Assembly (NCBI RefSeq): GCF_001468395.1
Contig: NZ_LNSG01000001.1
Location: 434,001 to 498,000 of the forward strand
DNA length: 64,000 nt
Origin: Sphingopyxis sp. H073
GTDB lineage: Bacteria > Pseudomonadota > Alphaproteobacteria > Sphingomonadales > Sphingomonadaceae
Direction: 5' to 3'
Shown here: piece by piece, positions 1 to 9,307 of the stretch
How the letters are laid out: every line of letters begins with the position of its first letter
Position numbering within the stretch: position 1 is the stretch's first letter
Made by a program: the position numbers and the translations under genes
Notes under the pieces: generated by a model
The model's input: the letters and a program-made list of their open reading frames with translations, nothing else
Told to the model about the DNA's origin: nothing
Database searches by the model: none

Positions 1-909
1 GCACCAGCCCCCGCGGGGAGCCACGAAGGCGGGCTGCCCTACGCGCTCGCGGCCTATGGCATCTGGGGCTTCGTCCCGCTCTTCTTCAAGCTGCTGAGCA
101 GTGTCCCGCCGGTCGAGGTGCTCGCGCAGCGCATCCTCTGGTCGCTGCCGCTCTGTTTCCTGATCATGGCGTTCCGGCGGCAGATCGGCGAGTATCTGGC
201 GGTGCTGCGCGACTGGAAGGTGCTGCGGCTGCTGCTCGCGAGTTCGGTGCTGATCGCGGTCAACTGGCTTGTCTATATCTATGCGATCTTTACCGATCAT
301 GTGCTCGCGGCGAGCCTCGGCTATTATCTGAACCCGCTGGTCAATGTGATGCTGGGAATGGTCTTTCTGGGTGAGCGACTGTCGCGGATGCAGATGCTGG
401 CGGTTGTCATTGCCGGGGTCGGCGTCGCGATCCTGCTTGCGGGCGCGCTCGACACGCTGTGGATCAGCCTGACGCTCGCGCTGACCTTCGGCATCTATGG
501 GCTGCTGCGCAAGATTGCGCCAGTGGGATCGCTGCCCGGCCTGTCGGTGGAGACCACAGTGCTGTTGCTTCCTTCGCTTGCTGTCGCCGGCTATTATCTC
601 GCGGCTGGCGACGGGCGCGGCTTCGGGTCGGAAAATTCGATCAGCCTGCTGCTGATGGCGGGCGGGGTGGTGACCGCGGTGCCGCTGCTGCTCTTTGCGA
701 CCGCAGCGCGGAGGATGAGCTATGCCGCGCTGGGCTTCGTCCAGTATATGGCGCCGACGATCCAGTTCCTGCTCAGCCTGTTCGTCTTCGACGAACCGCT
801 GAAACCGGTGCAGCTCGCCTGTTTCCTGCTGATCTGGGTCAGCATCGCGGTGTTCAGTTTCGACATGTGGCGCAAGATGCGTGCCGACCGGATGATGCCC
901 GCGGCTTAG
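1..909 (+). CDS. rarD: RarD/EamA-family DMT transporter (5' partial)
   Basis: The reading frame is open from the first base, so the true start lies upstream of the window. The visible 302 residues are a polytopic membrane protein of the drug/metabolite transporter superfamily. The start of the visible part has the RarD-like pattern AAYGIWGFVPLFFK followed by RILWSLP, and many hydrophobic segments of about 20 residues follow. RarD proteins are inner-membrane permeases related to EamA; the E. coli member was linked to chloramphenicol resistance, but the natural substrate is unknown. Only the first few residues (probably under 20) are missing compared with the family length near 300. It ends just before a REP-like repeat and converges on pyrC. 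Confidence 0.85.
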   Translation, partial: APAPAGSHEGGLPYALAAYGIWGFVPLFFKLLSSVPPVEVLAQRILWSLPLCFLIMAFRRQIGEYLAVLRDWKVLRLLLASSVLIAVNWLVYIYAIFTDHVLAASLGYYLNPLVNVMLGMVFLGERLSRMQMLAVVIAGVGVAILLAGALDTLWISLTLALTFGIYGLLRKIAPVGSLPGLSVETTVLLLPSLAVAGYYLAAGDGRGFGSENSISLLLMAGGVVTAVPLLLFATAARRMSYAALGFVQYMAPTIQFLLSLFVFDEPLKPVQLACFLLIWVSIAVFSFDMWRKMRADRMMPAA

Positions 910-928
910 CGCCGCCGATTGCCTTCTT

Positions 929-1002
929 CGTCATGCCGGACCTGATCCGGCATCCACCGCGGCGCCGCAGTCATGTACCCCGGATCAAGTCCGGGGTGAC
1001 GA
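929..1002. repeat. REP-like inverted repeat, family A
   Basis: Imperfect palindrome with arms cgtcatgccgga...gatccgg and ccggatcaagtccgg...gtgacg. It fills the gap between the convergent rarD-like gene and pyrC. Other copies are at 5298, 11829, 25257, 34196 and 57930. Confidence 0.8.
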
Positions 1003-1009
1003 AAGAAAA

Positions 1010-2032
1010 TTAGACAAGCTTCCAGCCCAGAGTTTCGCCCGCGTGGAAGGGCACGACTTCGCCGATCGTGTCCGGCACGACCGTCGCGCCGCGTTCGAGC
1101 GTGATGGTGCCTCCGTTCAAGGGCAGGCCGTAGAAGTTCGGGCCATGCTCGCTGGCGAAACCCTCGAACTTGTCGAGCGCGCCTTCCTCGTCGAACACCG
1201 CGATATAGCTTTCGAGCGCATAGGGCGCGTTGAAAATGCCGGCGCAGCCGCAGGCAGCTTCCTTTGTGTGCACCGCGTGCGGCGCGCTGTCGGTGCCGAG
1301 AAAGAATTTGGGCGACCCCGACACCGCGGCGGCGCGAACCGCGAGCCGGTGCTGTTCGCGCTTCGCGACGGGCAGGCAATAGGCGTGCGGGCGGATGCCG
1401 CCGACGAGCATAGCATTGCGGTTGATGTGAAGATGCTGCGGCGTGATCGTCGCGCCGACGTTGGCGGGCGCGCTCTTGACGAAATCGACCGCCTCCGAGG
1501 TGGTGATATGCTCGAACACGATCTTGAGCTCGGGCAACCGCGTCACCAGCGGCGCGAGCGTGCGGTCGATGAACACCGCCTCGCGGTCAAAGATGTCGAT
1601 GTCATGGTCGGTGACTTCGCCGTGGATCAGGAGCGGCATGCCGATCTCGGCCATGCGTTCGAGGACGCCCATGATGTTCGCGACGTCGGTGACGCCGTGC
1701 GCGCTGCCCGTGGTCGCGTGCGCGGGGTAGAGCTTCGCCGCGGTAAACACCCCCGCAGCATGGCCGCGCGCCATCTCGTCGGCGTCGCTGCTGTCGGTCA
1801 GATAGGCGACGATCAGCGGCGTGAAGTCATATTCGGCCGGAACGGCGGCGCGGATGCGGTCGCGATAGGCTTCGCCCTCGCTCGCGGTCGTCACCGGCGG
1901 CGACAGGTTCGGCATGATGATCGCGCGCGCGAACTGGCGCGCGGTATAGCGCGCGACATGCTCGAGCATCGCGCCGTCGCGAAGGTGGACATGCCAGTCG
2001 TCGGGGCGGCGGATCGTCAGGCGGTCGGTCAT
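1010..2032 (-). CDS. pyrC: dihydroorotase (class II, PyrC)
   Basis: Catalyses the reversible cyclisation of N-carbamoyl-aspartate to dihydroorotate, the third step of pyrimidine synthesis, in the cytoplasm. The 340-residue length fits the E. coli PyrC type. The N-terminal metal motif is DWHVHLRDG (residues 12-20, His14 and His16). [10 protein letters not shown] near residue 100 should carry the carbamylated lysine. HGEVTD and the late GTDSAPH supply further metal and substrate ligands. I chose the ATG at 2032; a TTG at 2050 would add six residues (MLVSLP) that look out of place in this family. It is divergent from ygfZ with a gap of about 60 bp. I see no reason to doubt activity. Confidence 0.96.
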   Translation of the reverse strand: MTDRLTIRRPDDWHVHLRDGAMLEHVARYTARQFARAIIMPNLSPPVTTASEGEAYRDRIRAAVPAEYDFTPLIVAYLTDSSDADEMARGHAAGVFTAAKLYPAHATTGSAHGVTDVANIMGVLERMAEIGMPLLIHGEVTDHDIDIFDREAVFIDRTLAPLVTRLPELKIVFEHITTSEAVDFVKSAPANVGATITPQHLHINRNAMLVGGIRPHAYCLPVAKREQHRLAVRAAAVSGSPKFFLGTDSAPHAVHTKEAACGCAGIFNAPYALESYIAVFDEEGALDKFEGFASEHGPNFYGLPLNGGTITLERGATVVPDTIGEVVPFHAGETLGWKLV

Positions 2033-2091
2033 CGGGAGACTCACGAGCAAGTGGGGCTTGGCTTTGGCTGGGGCGTCCCTAGATTATCGGC

Positions 2092-2820
2092 ATGGCCAAT
2101 ACCACCCTCAACGACCGCGCCCTCATTCGTCTTTCGGGCGAGGATGTCCGGGGCTTTCTGCAGGGACTCGTCACCAACGATGTCTCGGGCAATCTGCCTG
2201 TCTGGACGGCGCTGCTGACCCCGCAGGGGAAAGTGCTGTTCGATTTCCTGATCTGGGGCGACGAAGGCGACGTGCTGATCGACTGTGAGGCCGACGCCGC
2301 GGAAGCGCTAGCGAAGCGGTTAACCCTCTATCGCTTGCGCCGCGCGATCACGATCGGGCGCGAGGAAGGGCTTGCCGTGCATTGGGCGAAGGAAGGCGAC
2401 CTTGGCGTCGTCGATCCGCGCCTTTCCGATCTCGGCCAGCGTTGGCTGGCGCCCGCCGACGAGGGCAAGGGCGCCGATGCCGCATGGAAGGCGCATCGCC
2501 TGTCGCTCGGTGTCACCGAAGGGCGCGCCGAACTCGGTGACGGGACGACGCTCTGGCTCGAATGCAATGCCGCCGAGCTGAATGGCGTCAGCTTCACCAA
2601 GGGCTGCTATGTCGGGCAGGAAAATACCGCGCGGATGAACTGGCGGCAAAAGGTCAATCGCCGCCTTTTCGTTGTGCCGGTTGCCGAAGCCGACGAAAAG
2701 CGGCAGGTCGTGGCCTGGCCCAACCTCGGCTGGTCGGTCGAGCATCGCCGGGTCGAGGCGATCGCTCCGGCCGCCGCGCCTTACTGGATGCGCGAGGCCT
2801 TGACCGCGGCCGGCTCATGA
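2092..2820 (+). CDS. ygfZ: YgfZ/GcvT-like folate-binding protein
   Basis: A 242-residue member of the YgfZ (IBA57-like) family: tetrahydrofolate-dependent proteins that help assemble or repair 4Fe-4S enzymes such as the tRNA methylthiotransferase MiaB. The family signature KGCYVGQE is intact at residues 170-177, with the conserved cysteine at 172. The N-terminal part (IRLSGEDVRGFLQGLVTND) matches the GcvT-like fold. The stop overlaps the probable start of the next gene by four bases (ATGA), suggesting translational coupling. Confidence 0.92.
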   Translation: MANTTLNDRALIRLSGEDVRGFLQGLVTNDVSGNLPVWTALLTPQGKVLFDFLIWGDEGDVLIDCEADAAEALAKRLTLYRLRRAITIGREEGLAVHWAKEGDLGVVDPRLSDLGQRWLAPADEGKGADAAWKAHRLSLGVTEGRAELGDGTTLWLECNAAELNGVSFTKGCYVGQENTARMNWRQKVNRRLFVVPVAEADEKRQVVAWPNLGWSVEHRRVEAIAPAAAPYWMREALTAAGS

Positions 2821-3443
2821 CAGGTACAGGCATGCGTGCTAATCTCCCCGCCATGCGCGCCCTGCTGATCCCGTCGGCGCTTGTCGCCGCCTTCATCGCC
2901 ACGCCGGCCGCCGCGGAAAGCGGCTGTGTGGCTCCTGCCGCCACGGACAGCGCCCCGCTGATCGCGATCGAACCCGAAGCGGCGACCGAACCTGCGCGCC
3001 TTGCTCCGCTCGCGCCGGATTCGCCGTGGCGCGCGCGCTTCGAGGCGGCGGCGGATGACCTGCTCCCCGCGCTCCGTTCGGGCGCCTGGCAGCCGCTCTT
3101 CGGCGGTCGCTGGCTCGGCGAGGCCGACCGGCAGGCGACCGCGACGCTGCTCGCCGACAAATGCGCGGCCTTCGCTCCGCTCCTCGCCTCCGGCAACCCG
3201 CTCGAACGCCGCATCTTCGGCTGGACCGTTCCCGCGAGCTATTCGCTTGCCGATCGTGCGGAGATCGCAGCGCGGCCCGAGGCGGAGGCGCTCGTCTGCT
3301 GGTCGGCGGCGGGCGGGAGGAGCTGGCCTGCCACCGTTGCCGAGGCCGACAATAGCGCCGGGCGGCCTTATGCCTGCGCGCGCATCGCCTATTCGATGCG
3401 CGGCGGCGTGCCGCGCTGGCGCGCCTTCGTCGAGCGCGGCTGA
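2817..3443 (+). CDS. secreted protein of unknown function
   Basis: I do not recognise the family. The ATG at 2817 overlaps the ygfZ stop; later ATGs at 2832 and 2853 are possible. From 2853 the product begins with a clear Sec signal (MRALLIPSALVAAF, then ATPAAAES), so a periplasmic location is likely whichever start is used. The mature part has about 170 residues, is Ala/Arg-rich, has four visible cysteines and contains ADRQATATLLADKCAAF and ARPEAEALVCWS. No enzymatic motif is visible. Its coupling to ygfZ may only reflect gene packing. Confidence 0.7.
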   Translation: MTGTGMRANLPAMRALLIPSALVAAFIATPAAAESGCVAPAATDSAPLIAIEPEAATEPARLAPLAPDSPWRARFEAAADDLLPALRSGAWQPLFGGRWLGEADRQATATLLADKCAAFAPLLASGNPLERRIFGWTVPASYSLADRAEIAARPEAEALVCWSAAGGRSWPATVAEADNSAGRPYACARIAYSMRGGVPRWRAFVERG

Positions 3444-3483
3444 CTTAACCATTCCCCAACCCCGATCTGCGACAAGCGGCCGC

Positions 3484-4032
3484 ATGTTGGGGCGCTTCGT
3501 TACCTTTGCCGTCATCGTCGTGGCGGGCTCGGTGGGTCTGGTGGGCTTTGCCGACCGGCCGTCTGCCGAGGCGCCCGCCGCCAAACATGCCAATCAGAGC
3601 AACTTCACGACACAAAAGCGCGGGCAGAGCAGCTGGTCCTCATCGGCGCCGGCCGGCGGGTCGCATTCGGGCGAGGCGCGTCTCACCCGGGCGCCCGACT
3701 CGCATTTCTATGCCGATGTCGAGATCGACGGGCGGCAGGTTCGCATGATGGTTGACAGCGGCGCGTCAATGATTGCGCTGACCCGCCGCGATGCCGAGGC
3801 GGTCGGCATCGATGTCGACCGGCTGCCCGTCGGCGACATGGCGCAGACCGCGGGCGGGCAGGTGCCGATGCGTATCACGACGCTGCGCAGCGTCGAGGTC
3901 GACGGCATCGAGGTTCGCGATGTGCAGGCCGCGGTGATCGACGCCGACATGGGCGTTTCGCTGCTCGGCCAGAGCTATCTGGCGAAATTGGGCAAGGTGA
4001 ATGTCGAGGGCGACACGATGACGCTGCGATAG
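3484..4032 (+). CDS. TIGR02281-type retropepsin-like aspartic protease
   Basis: A 182-residue protein with an N-terminal membrane anchor or signal (MLGRFVTFAVIVVAGSVGLV), an Ala/Ser/Gln-rich linker, and a C-terminal single-lobe aspartic protease domain. The catalytic loop reads MMVDSGASMIALT near residues 89-101; family members normally have DTGA or DSGA. The second hallmark is SLLGQSYLAKLGKV near the C terminus. Such clan AA proteases act as dimers in the periplasm or on the membrane; the substrate is unknown in most bacteria. It sits 40 bp after the preceding secreted protein. Confidence 0.85.
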   Translation: MLGRFVTFAVIVVAGSVGLVGFADRPSAEAPAAKHANQSNFTTQKRGQSSWSSSAPAGGSHSGEARLTRAPDSHFYADVEIDGRQVRMMVDSGASMIALTRRDAEAVGIDVDRLPVGDMAQTAGGQVPMRITTLRSVEVDGIEVRDVQAAVIDADMGVSLLGQSYLAKLGKVNVEGDTMTLR

Positions 4033-4085
4033 GCGCGGAACCTCGCGGACTTGCCATCTTCGTCGCATTTCCCCACATCGGGGAC

Positions 4086-4757
4086 ATGAATGCTCCCAAT
4101 CCTCCGCTCAAGGCCGCCATCGTCCCGGTCACCGCTTTCCAGCAGAATTGCACCCTGCTCTGGTGCACCGAAACCAACAAGGGCGCGCTCGTCGATCCCG
4201 GCGGCGATCTGCCCAAGCTGCGCGAGGCGATCCGCCAGACGGGAGTCGAGATCGAGAAGATCCTCGTCACCCACGGCCATATGGACCATTGCGGGCAGGC
4301 CGGTGTGTTCGCGAAGGAGCTTGGCGTGCCGGTCGAGGGGCCGCATGAGGACGACCGCTTCTGGATCGAGGGCCTGGCGACCGCGGGCGAACGCTTCGGC
4401 ATGGAGGGCGAGCCGTTCGAGCCCGACCGCTGGCTGGTCGACGGCGACAAGGTGACCGTCGGCAATCTCGAGATCGACGTCATCCATTGCCCCGGCCACA
4501 CGCCGGGCCATGTCGTCTTCTATCACCGCCCGTCGAAGCTCGCGATCGTCGGCGACGTGCTGTTCCAGGGCTCGATCGGCCGCACCGACTTTCCGCGCGG
4601 CAATCATCAGCAACTGCTCGATTCGATCACCAAAAAGCTGTGGCCGCTCGGCGGCGACACCATCTTCCTGCCCGGCCATGGCGCGCACAGCAGCTTCGCG
4701 CAGGAGCGGCGTACCAATCCTTATGTAAGCGACATGGCTATGGGGACGGCAGGCTAG
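4086..4757 (+). CDS. MBL-fold metallohydrolase (glyoxalase II-like, YcbL type)
   Basis: A 223-residue metallo-beta-lactamase-fold hydrolase. The metal motif THGHMDHCG is at residues 62-70 (His63, His65, Asp67, His68). Further ligands come from CPGHTPGH (His138), GDVLFQGSIGRTDF and LPGHG. The small size and GRTDFP motif match YcbL/GloB-like proteins that hydrolyse thioesters such as S-lactoylglutathione. The exact substrate is inference. It converges with the MAPEG gene, with only six bases between the stops. Confidence 0.9.
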   Translation: MNAPNPPLKAAIVPVTAFQQNCTLLWCTETNKGALVDPGGDLPKLREAIRQTGVEIEKILVTHGHMDHCGQAGVFAKELGVPVEGPHEDDRFWIEGLATAGERFGMEGEPFEPDRWLVDGDKVTVGNLEIDVIHCPGHTPGHVVFYHRPSKLAIVGDVLFQGSIGRTDFPRGNHQQLLDSITKKLWPLGGDTIFLPGHGAHSSFAQERRTNPYVSDMAMGTAG

Positions 4758-4763
4758 ACCCGT

Positions 4764-5204
4764 CTATTTCGGCGCAGCGACTTCGGTTTCGACGATCTTC
4801 GTCGCGGTGACGCTGGTAGGGGTCAGATAGACGATCGCGAGCGCCGTGATCGCGAGGCCGAGCTGTGTCAGCATCGTGATCACCGTTCCAGCCATGCGGC
4901 CCCACATCATGCCGTCCATCCCGAGCGCGTGAAGAATGCGGCCCACCAGATAAAGCGCGCCGACGCCCCACAGCCACATCGACGAGCCGACGCCGAGTTC
5001 GACCAGCGCGAGCAGAATCAGCACGAAGGCGGTGTTTTCGACGAAATTGCTGTGCGCCCGCATCCGGCGCGTGAGCGCGTCGTTGCCCCCGTCGCCGATA
5101 AAGACCTTTTCCTTGGTCCGCACGCGTCCCACGCGGACGCTGAGCCACAGGTTGAGCAAGGCCGCCCCCGCGGCGATCGTCAGGCTGATCGGCAAGATAA
5201 TCAT
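4764..5204 (-). CDS. MAPEG-family membrane protein
   Basis: A 146-residue protein with four predicted membrane segments. The MAPEG pattern is visible: an N-terminal helix, then a conserved RxRAHxNFxEN stretch (MRAHSNFVENTAFVLILLAL) and YLVGRILHALGM. The family includes microsomal glutathione S-transferases and eicosanoid-metabolising enzymes; bacterial members are poorly characterised. I chose the ATG at 5204, where the hydrophobic first helix begins, because upstream in-frame sequence runs into a REP-like repeat and reads as low-complexity Arg/Pro. Confidence 0.88.
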   Translation of the reverse strand: MIILPISLTIAAGAALLNLWLSVRVGRVRTKEKVFIGDGGNDALTRRMRAHSNFVENTAFVLILLALVELGVGSSMWLWGVGALYLVGRILHALGMDGMMWGRMAGTVITMLTQLGLAITALAIVYLTPTSVTATKIVETEVAAPK

Positions 5205-5297
5205 GATGGCTTCCCCCCTTGTCGTTGGCCGGTATTCCGGCGGTGACGAAGCTGTGGCATCGCGGGCGGGGGAGGGCAAGGGGCGCCTGTATCGCTT

Positions 5298-5393
5298 CGT
5301 CATCCCGGACCCGATCCGGGATCCACGGCGGCGCTGAGGGCACGGACCCCGGATCAAGTCGCCCGAGCCGCGCGTCTCGTTCGAGAGTGACGA
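5298..5393. repeat. REP-like inverted repeat, family A (variant)
   Basis: The left arm cgtcatcccggacccgatccgg is the family A sequence. The right half is a variant with an extra inner stem (ctcg..cgag type) before gtgacga, like the copy at 11829. Confidence 0.7.
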
Positions 5394-5426
5394 AGAAAGG
5401 GTCTTGATCCCGTATCGCCTCGGGGG

Positions 5427-5454
5427 TTGCCTTTGCGGGCAAAAACGCTATAGC
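5427..5454 (+). promoter_or_regulatory. putative sigma70-type promoter for rpmF-plsX-fabH
   Basis: TTGCCT at 5427-5432 and TATAGC at 5449-5454 are separated by 16 bp. It is the best -35/-10 match in the gap and points at rpmF. No other support is visible. Confidence 0.4.
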
Positions 5455-5634
5455 CGCGCCCGATCCGGCACCCGACACCAACAGGCGTTGAGGCACCCTC
5501 CGGCGGACGTTTTTCTGTCTCTTATCAGGCGGAAACGACCCTCGCACGGCGGGCGGGCCAGTCATTCCCGGCAACGGGGGCGACATGTCCGGGTTCGCCG
5601 ATTCGTATAAACAGTTCAGAATGCAGGATATAAA

Positions 5635-5811
5635 ATGGCCGTTCCCAAGCGAAAAACCTCGCCCTCGAAGCGCGGTATGCGTCGTAGCCACGACAGCCTG
5701 AAGGTCGAAGCCTTTCAGGAATGCCCGAACTGCGGCGAGCTGAAGCGCCCGCACAATCTTTGCAACGCCTGCGGTCACTACAATGGCCGCGAAGTGGTGG
5801 CTGGCGCCTAA
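5635..5811 (+). CDS. rpmF: 50S ribosomal protein L32
   Basis: A 58-residue basic protein beginning [20 protein letters not shown], the classic L32 N terminus. It carries the zinc ribbon CPNC (from residue 29) and CNAC about 13 residues later, so it is the zinc-binding (C+) form. It lies 22 bp before plsX, as in many proteobacteria, where rpmF is cotranscribed with fatty-acid and phospholipid genes. Confidence 0.96.
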   Translation: MAVPKRKTSPSKRGMRRSHDSLKVEAFQECPNCGELKRPHNLCNACGHYNGREVVAGA

Positions 5812-5833
5812 GACCTAGCCGGAGAGCGTTCGG

Positions 5834-6868
5834 ATGAGCCTCACACCGCGAATCGCGATCGATGCGATGGGCGGTGACGTCGGCGTGCGCATGATGCTCG
5901 CCGGCGCCGCTATGGCGCGCCACAAGCACGATGGCCTGCGCTTTATCCTCGTCGGCGACGAGGGACAGATCAAGGCCGCGCTCGAAAACCACCCGAACCT
6001 GCGCGCCGCGTCGGATATCATCCACACCGATGGTGTCGTGACCGGCGAGGACAAGCCCAGCCAGGCGATCCGCAAGGCGAAGAGCACCTCGATGGGGCTC
6101 GCGATCGACGCGGTGAAGCGCGGCGACGCCGGTGGCGCGGTGTCGGCGGGTAATACCGGCGCGCTGATGGCGATGGCCAAGCTCGCGCTGCGTACGATGC
6201 CGGGGATCGACCGCCCTGCGCTCGCGGCGCTGCTCCCGACGCTTGGCGACAACGACGTCGTCATGCTCGACCTGGGCGCGAACACCGAATGCGACGCCAA
6301 TAATCTTGTGCAGTTCGCGGTCATGGGCGCTGCCTACGCGCGTACCGCGATGGGGCTCGAACGCCCGCGCGTAGCGCTGCTCAACATCGGTACCGAGGAG
6401 CTCAAGGGCACCGACGAGATCCGCGATGCCGCAGCGCTGCTGCGCGAGGCCCACGGGCTGCCGATGCAGTTCACCGGCTTCATCGAGGGCGACAAGCTGT
6501 CGCGCGGCGACGTCGACGTCATCGTCCACGATGGTTTCTCGGGCAATATCGCGCTGAAGACGATCGAGGGGACGGCGCGCTTCGTCACCGACCTCCTGCG
6601 CCGCGCCTTCACCTCGTCGACGCGCTCGAAGATCGGCTTCCTGATCTCGCGCCCGGCGACCGAGTTGCTGCGTCATCACCTTGATCCGAACAACCACAAT
6701 GGCGCCGTGTTCCTCGGCCTCAATGGCGTCGTGCTCAAGAGCCACGGCAGCGCCGACGCGAAGGGCGTTGCGAATTGCGTCCACCTCTGCGCCGAACTGA
6801 TCGAGAAGGATATTACGCGTCAGGTGACCGAGGATCTCGCGAATTTCCGCAGCGGCGACGCGGCATGA
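5834..6868 (+). CDS. plsX: phosphate acyltransferase PlsX
   Basis: 344 residues. Converts acyl-ACP to acyl-phosphate, the acyl donor for PlsY, linking fatty-acid and phospholipid synthesis. The N terminus [12 protein letters not shown] is the family signature. [26 protein letters not shown] and [14 protein letters not shown] are further conserved blocks. The start follows a ggag-type ribosome site, and the stop overlaps the fabH start (ATGA). Confidence 0.97.
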   Translation: MSLTPRIAIDAMGGDVGVRMMLAGAAMARHKHDGLRFILVGDEGQIKAALENHPNLRAASDIIHTDGVVTGEDKPSQAIRKAKSTSMGLAIDAVKRGDAGGAVSAGNTGALMAMAKLALRTMPGIDRPALAALLPTLGDNDVVMLDLGANTECDANNLVQFAVMGAAYARTAMGLERPRVALLNIGTEELKGTDEIRDAAALLREAHGLPMQFTGFIEGDKLSRGDVDVIVHDGFSGNIALKTIEGTARFVTDLLRRAFTSSTRSKIGFLISRPATELLRHHLDPNNHNGAVFLGLNGVVLKSHGSADAKGVANCVHLCAELIEKDITRQVTEDLANFRSGDAA

Positions 6869-7830
6869 CGCTTCGCGCCATTCTGGCCGGCACCGGCTCG
6901 GCTTTGCCGCGTACCCGCGTTTCGAACGAAGAACTGGCGAAGCGCGTCGACACCAGCGACGAATGGATCGTCGAGCGCACCGGCATCCGCTTTCGCCATA
7001 TCGCCGAACCCGACGAGACGACCGCGACGCTCGGCGCCGACGCGGCGAAGCAGGCGCTGGCGGCCGCCGGGCTCCAGCCCGCGGACATCGGCCTCATCAT
7101 TGTTGCAACCGCGACCCCCGACAACACCTTCCCGGCGAGCGCCACGAAGGTGCAGGCGATCCTCGGCGCGCCCGACTGCATCGCTTTCGACGTCGCCGCG
7201 GTCTGCTCGGGCTTCCTCTACGCCGTATCGGTCGCCGACTCGATGCTGCGGACCGGCGCCGCGAAACATGCGCTCGTCATCGGCAGCGAAACCTTCAGCC
7301 GCATCCTCGACTGGGAGGATCGCACGACCTGCGTGTTGTTCGGCGACGGCGCGGGCGCGGTCGTGCTCTCGGCCGAGGACGTCGAGGACGATCGCGGCAT
7401 ATTGGCGACGCGCCTCCACGCGGAGGGCAAATATACCGACATGCTCTATGTCGACGGCGGTCCGTCGACCACGGGCACCGTTGGCCACGTCCGGATGCAG
7501 GGCCGCGAGGTATTCCGCCATGCCGTCACCAACCTCGCCGCTGTGCTGGGCGAGGTGCTGGAGGATGTCGGACTCTCGGCGCACGACATCGACTGGGTCG
7601 TCCCGCACCAGGCGAACAAGCGGATCATCGATGCGACCGCGAAGAAACTCGGCCTTCCTGCCGAGCGCGTGGTGCTGACCGTCGATCAACATGCGAACAC
7701 CTCCGCGGCTTCGGTTCCGCTCGCGCTCGACCTTGCGGTGCGCGACGGGCGGATCAAGCGCGGCGACCTTGTCGTCCTCGAAGCGATGGGTGGCGGCTTT
7801 ACCTGGGGCGCGGCGATCCTGCGCGTCTGA
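6865..7830 (+). CDS. fabH: beta-ketoacyl-ACP synthase III
   Basis: 321 residues. Initiates type II fatty-acid synthesis by condensing an acyl-CoA with malonyl-ACP. The catalytic triad is visible: Cys114 in VCSGFLYA, His248 in PHQANKRI and Asn278 in HANTSAAS. The C-terminal GGGFTWGAA is also typical. Translationally coupled to plsX by a four-base overlap. Confidence 0.97.
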   Translation: MTLRAILAGTGSALPRTRVSNEELAKRVDTSDEWIVERTGIRFRHIAEPDETTATLGADAAKQALAAAGLQPADIGLIIVATATPDNTFPASATKVQAILGAPDCIAFDVAAVCSGFLYAVSVADSMLRTGAAKHALVIGSETFSRILDWEDRTTCVLFGDGAGAVVLSAEDVEDDRGILATRLHAEGKYTDMLYVDGGPSTTGTVGHVRMQGREVFRHAVTNLAAVLGEVLEDVGLSAHDIDWVVPHQANKRIIDATAKKLGLPAERVVLTVDQHANTSAASVPLALDLAVRDGRIKRGDLVVLEAMGGGFTWGAAILRV

Positions 7831-7837
7831 CGGCACC

Positions 7838-7872
7838 CGACGGGCGAGTCGGGCTTCGGAACACGCCCGTCG
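7838..7872 (+). terminator. hairpin after fabH, possible weak terminator
   Basis: A perfect 9-bp inverted repeat (cgacgggcg / cgcccgtcg) with a 17-base loop starts eight bases after the fabH stop. No T-tract follows, so it may be an attenuator, a processing site or a 3'-end stabiliser rather than an intrinsic terminator. Confidence 0.3.
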
Positions 7873-7901
7873 CATCAACTCTTCGCTCCATCCATTTCAG
7901 T

Positions 7902-7930
7902 TTGGCGGATTTATTCGCTTTTGTTACATA
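7902..7930 (+). promoter_or_regulatory. putative promoter for ihfA-merR
   Basis: TTGGCG at 7902-7907 and TACATA at 7925-7930 are 17 bp apart, in an AT-richer stretch about 80 bp before ihfA. Confidence 0.45.
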
Positions 7931-8007
7931 TGCGTCCGGGACTCGTGATGGTGGGGGCCTTCCGGGAACCTTTGTTTGCATCTGCTTCAGGAGGGGAAGG
8001 GAACATC

Positions 8008-8301
8008 ATGACAGCCGGGACACTTACGCGGGCGGACATCGCGGCGAAGATAAACCAGCAGATCGGCCTGTCGCGCAACGAATCGGCCGCGATCGTCGAA
8101 TCGATTCTCGATCACATGTCGGATGCGCTGGCGGGCGGACAGAATGTGAAGATTTCGGGCTTCGGCACCTTCGTTCTGCGCGACAAGGCGCAGCGGATCG
8201 GCCGCAATCCCAAGACCGGCATCGAGGTGCCGATCCTGCCGCGGCGGGTGATGACCTTCCGCGCCAGCCAGACGATGCGTGCGCGCGTTGCCGGCAAATA
8301 A
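8008..8301 (+). CDS. ihfA: integration host factor subunit alpha
   Basis: 97 residues, the size of a HU/IHF-family protein. It begins [17 protein letters not shown]. The hinge [21 protein letters not shown] is the family signature, with the DNA-intercalating proline in RNPKTG. IHF-alpha pairs with IHF-beta to bend DNA by about 160 degrees. The position after fabH and before a MerR gene is the standard alphaproteobacterial place for ihfA. It has a strong gaggggaaggg ribosome site. Confidence 0.95.
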   Translation: MTAGTLTRADIAAKINQQIGLSRNESAAIVESILDHMSDALAGGQNVKISGFGTFVLRDKAQRIGRNPKTGIEVPILPRRVMTFRASQTMRARVAGK

Positions 8302-8315
8302 CCCGGGCGCCGCCT

Positions 8316-8708
8316 ATGGCTGATTTCGAGACCGAAACCGCTGGCAAGGCATCGGGTGCGATGCTTGCCATCGGCGAACTCGCCGACCGCATTGGCGTTC
8401 CGACGCATGTGCTCCGCTATTGGGAAACGCGCTTCCCGCAGCTTCGCCCGCTCCAGCGGTCGGGACGGCGGCGCTATTACCGCGCAGAGGACGTCGCGCT
8501 TGCCGAGCGCATCCATCATCTGTTGCACGAGAAGGGCTTTACCGTCGAGGGCGCGCGCAAGGCGCTGTCGGAGACGGGCGGGGCAGTGCGCGCCGAACCG
8601 ATTTCGCCGACCGTTGCCATTCCCGTCGCGCCGGCAGCGGCTGGCGACGGCATCCCGGTCGAAGCCCTGATCGCGCTACGTCAACGGCTCGCCGCCGCGC
8701 TGGGCTGA
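8316..8708 (+). CDS. MerR-family transcriptional regulator
   Basis: 130 residues with an N-terminal winged-helix MerR domain: LAIGELADRIGVPTHVLRYWETRF, then RRYYRAEDVALAERIHHLLHEKGFT. The C-terminal part is short, Ala/Pro-rich and has no cysteine cluster, so metal sensing is unlikely. It follows ihfA by 14 bp, the conserved partner position; the target genes are unknown. Confidence 0.9.
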   Translation: MADFETETAGKASGAMLAIGELADRIGVPTHVLRYWETRFPQLRPLQRSGRRRYYRAEDVALAERIHHLLHEKGFTVEGARKALSETGGAVRAEPISPTVAIPVAPAAAGDGIPVEALIALRQRLAAALG

Positions 8709-8750
8709 GGCGCGCGGCGGCTATCGACAGGAAGCTGACCTATCTTTCAT

Positions 8751-8849
8751 CGTCACCCTGAACTTGTTTCAGGGTCCATGGTCTGTCGTTTCCTTGGGCG
8801 CGGCGCCGGATGCCCGGCCATGGATGTTGAAACAAGTTCAGCATGACGA
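8751..8849. repeat. REP-like inverted repeat (single copy here)
   Basis: Arms cgtcaccctgaacttgtttc and gttgaaacaagttcagcatg are inverted, with ccatgg near each inner end. Only this copy is seen. A 69-residue reverse frame across it is a by-product of the repeat. Confidence 0.65.
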
Positions 8850-8982
8850 GAATTGAAAGGCTGGAAACCACCCCCAAGCCGACATCCCAATGGTGGCGCC
8901 CGAGCGCGAGGCGCAATCTAGGGCGCGGTAGCGAAACGCTCTGGCTCATCTTCGCTGGTTGCGGCGCGCCATTTTCGCGTGA

Positions 8983-9150
8983 CTATTCGGTCGCCTGCTC
9001 TGCCCGCTTCAGCTTGCGCGCCTTCTGCTCGTGCTTGACCGCGGCCTCGCGCAGGCGGCGCGCGAGGAAGGGATCGTCGGATGCGTTCGCCTTCAGCCGC
9101 GCGACCCGCGCAAGCTGCTCATAATAGATCGAATCGCGAATCTGGTCCAT
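8983..9150 (-). CDS. small charged protein of unknown function
   Basis: A 55-residue frame beginning MDQIRDSIYYEQLARVARL. It continues as a strongly helical, Arg/Ala/Glu-rich sequence (DDPFLARRLREAA, KHEQKARKLKRAEQ). The regular charge pattern and lack of low-quality residues argue for a real gene. No Shine-Dalgarno is obvious, and no family is recognised. It is divergent from ahpC. Confidence 0.55.
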   Translation of the reverse strand: MDQIRDSIYYEQLARVARLKANASDDPFLARRLREAAVKHEQKARKLKRAEQATE

Positions 9151-9307
9151 TCGGGGACAGGTATCACGATGCTGTCACAAAGGGTCTAACGCAATTCCGC
9201 CGCTTTTATCCCGATTCGGGGCAGCCGCGACGGTGGAGGGGGCCGTGTCGGAATTTCTCCGACATCGACGGGCGCCGTCGCCGCCACCGCATCACAATCG
9301 CTCCGTG

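Larger units (their letters stand above)
5205..5634. other. 430-bp gap between MAPEG gene and rpmF
   Basis: No convincing gene is seen. It holds a family A REP-like repeat (5298-5393) and a likely promoter for the rpmF-plsX-fabH group (5427-5454). The remaining 180 bases before rpmF would be its leader; I see no clear riboswitch. Confidence 0.6.

Noticed and set aside
1043..2218. Long forward frame across pyrC
   Set aside because: It is antisense to pyrC, has Arg/Asp/Val-rich low-quality composition and no family motif; high GC creates such shadows.
8740..8949. 69-residue reverse frame
   Set aside because: Its second half is the translated REP-like repeat; no other support.
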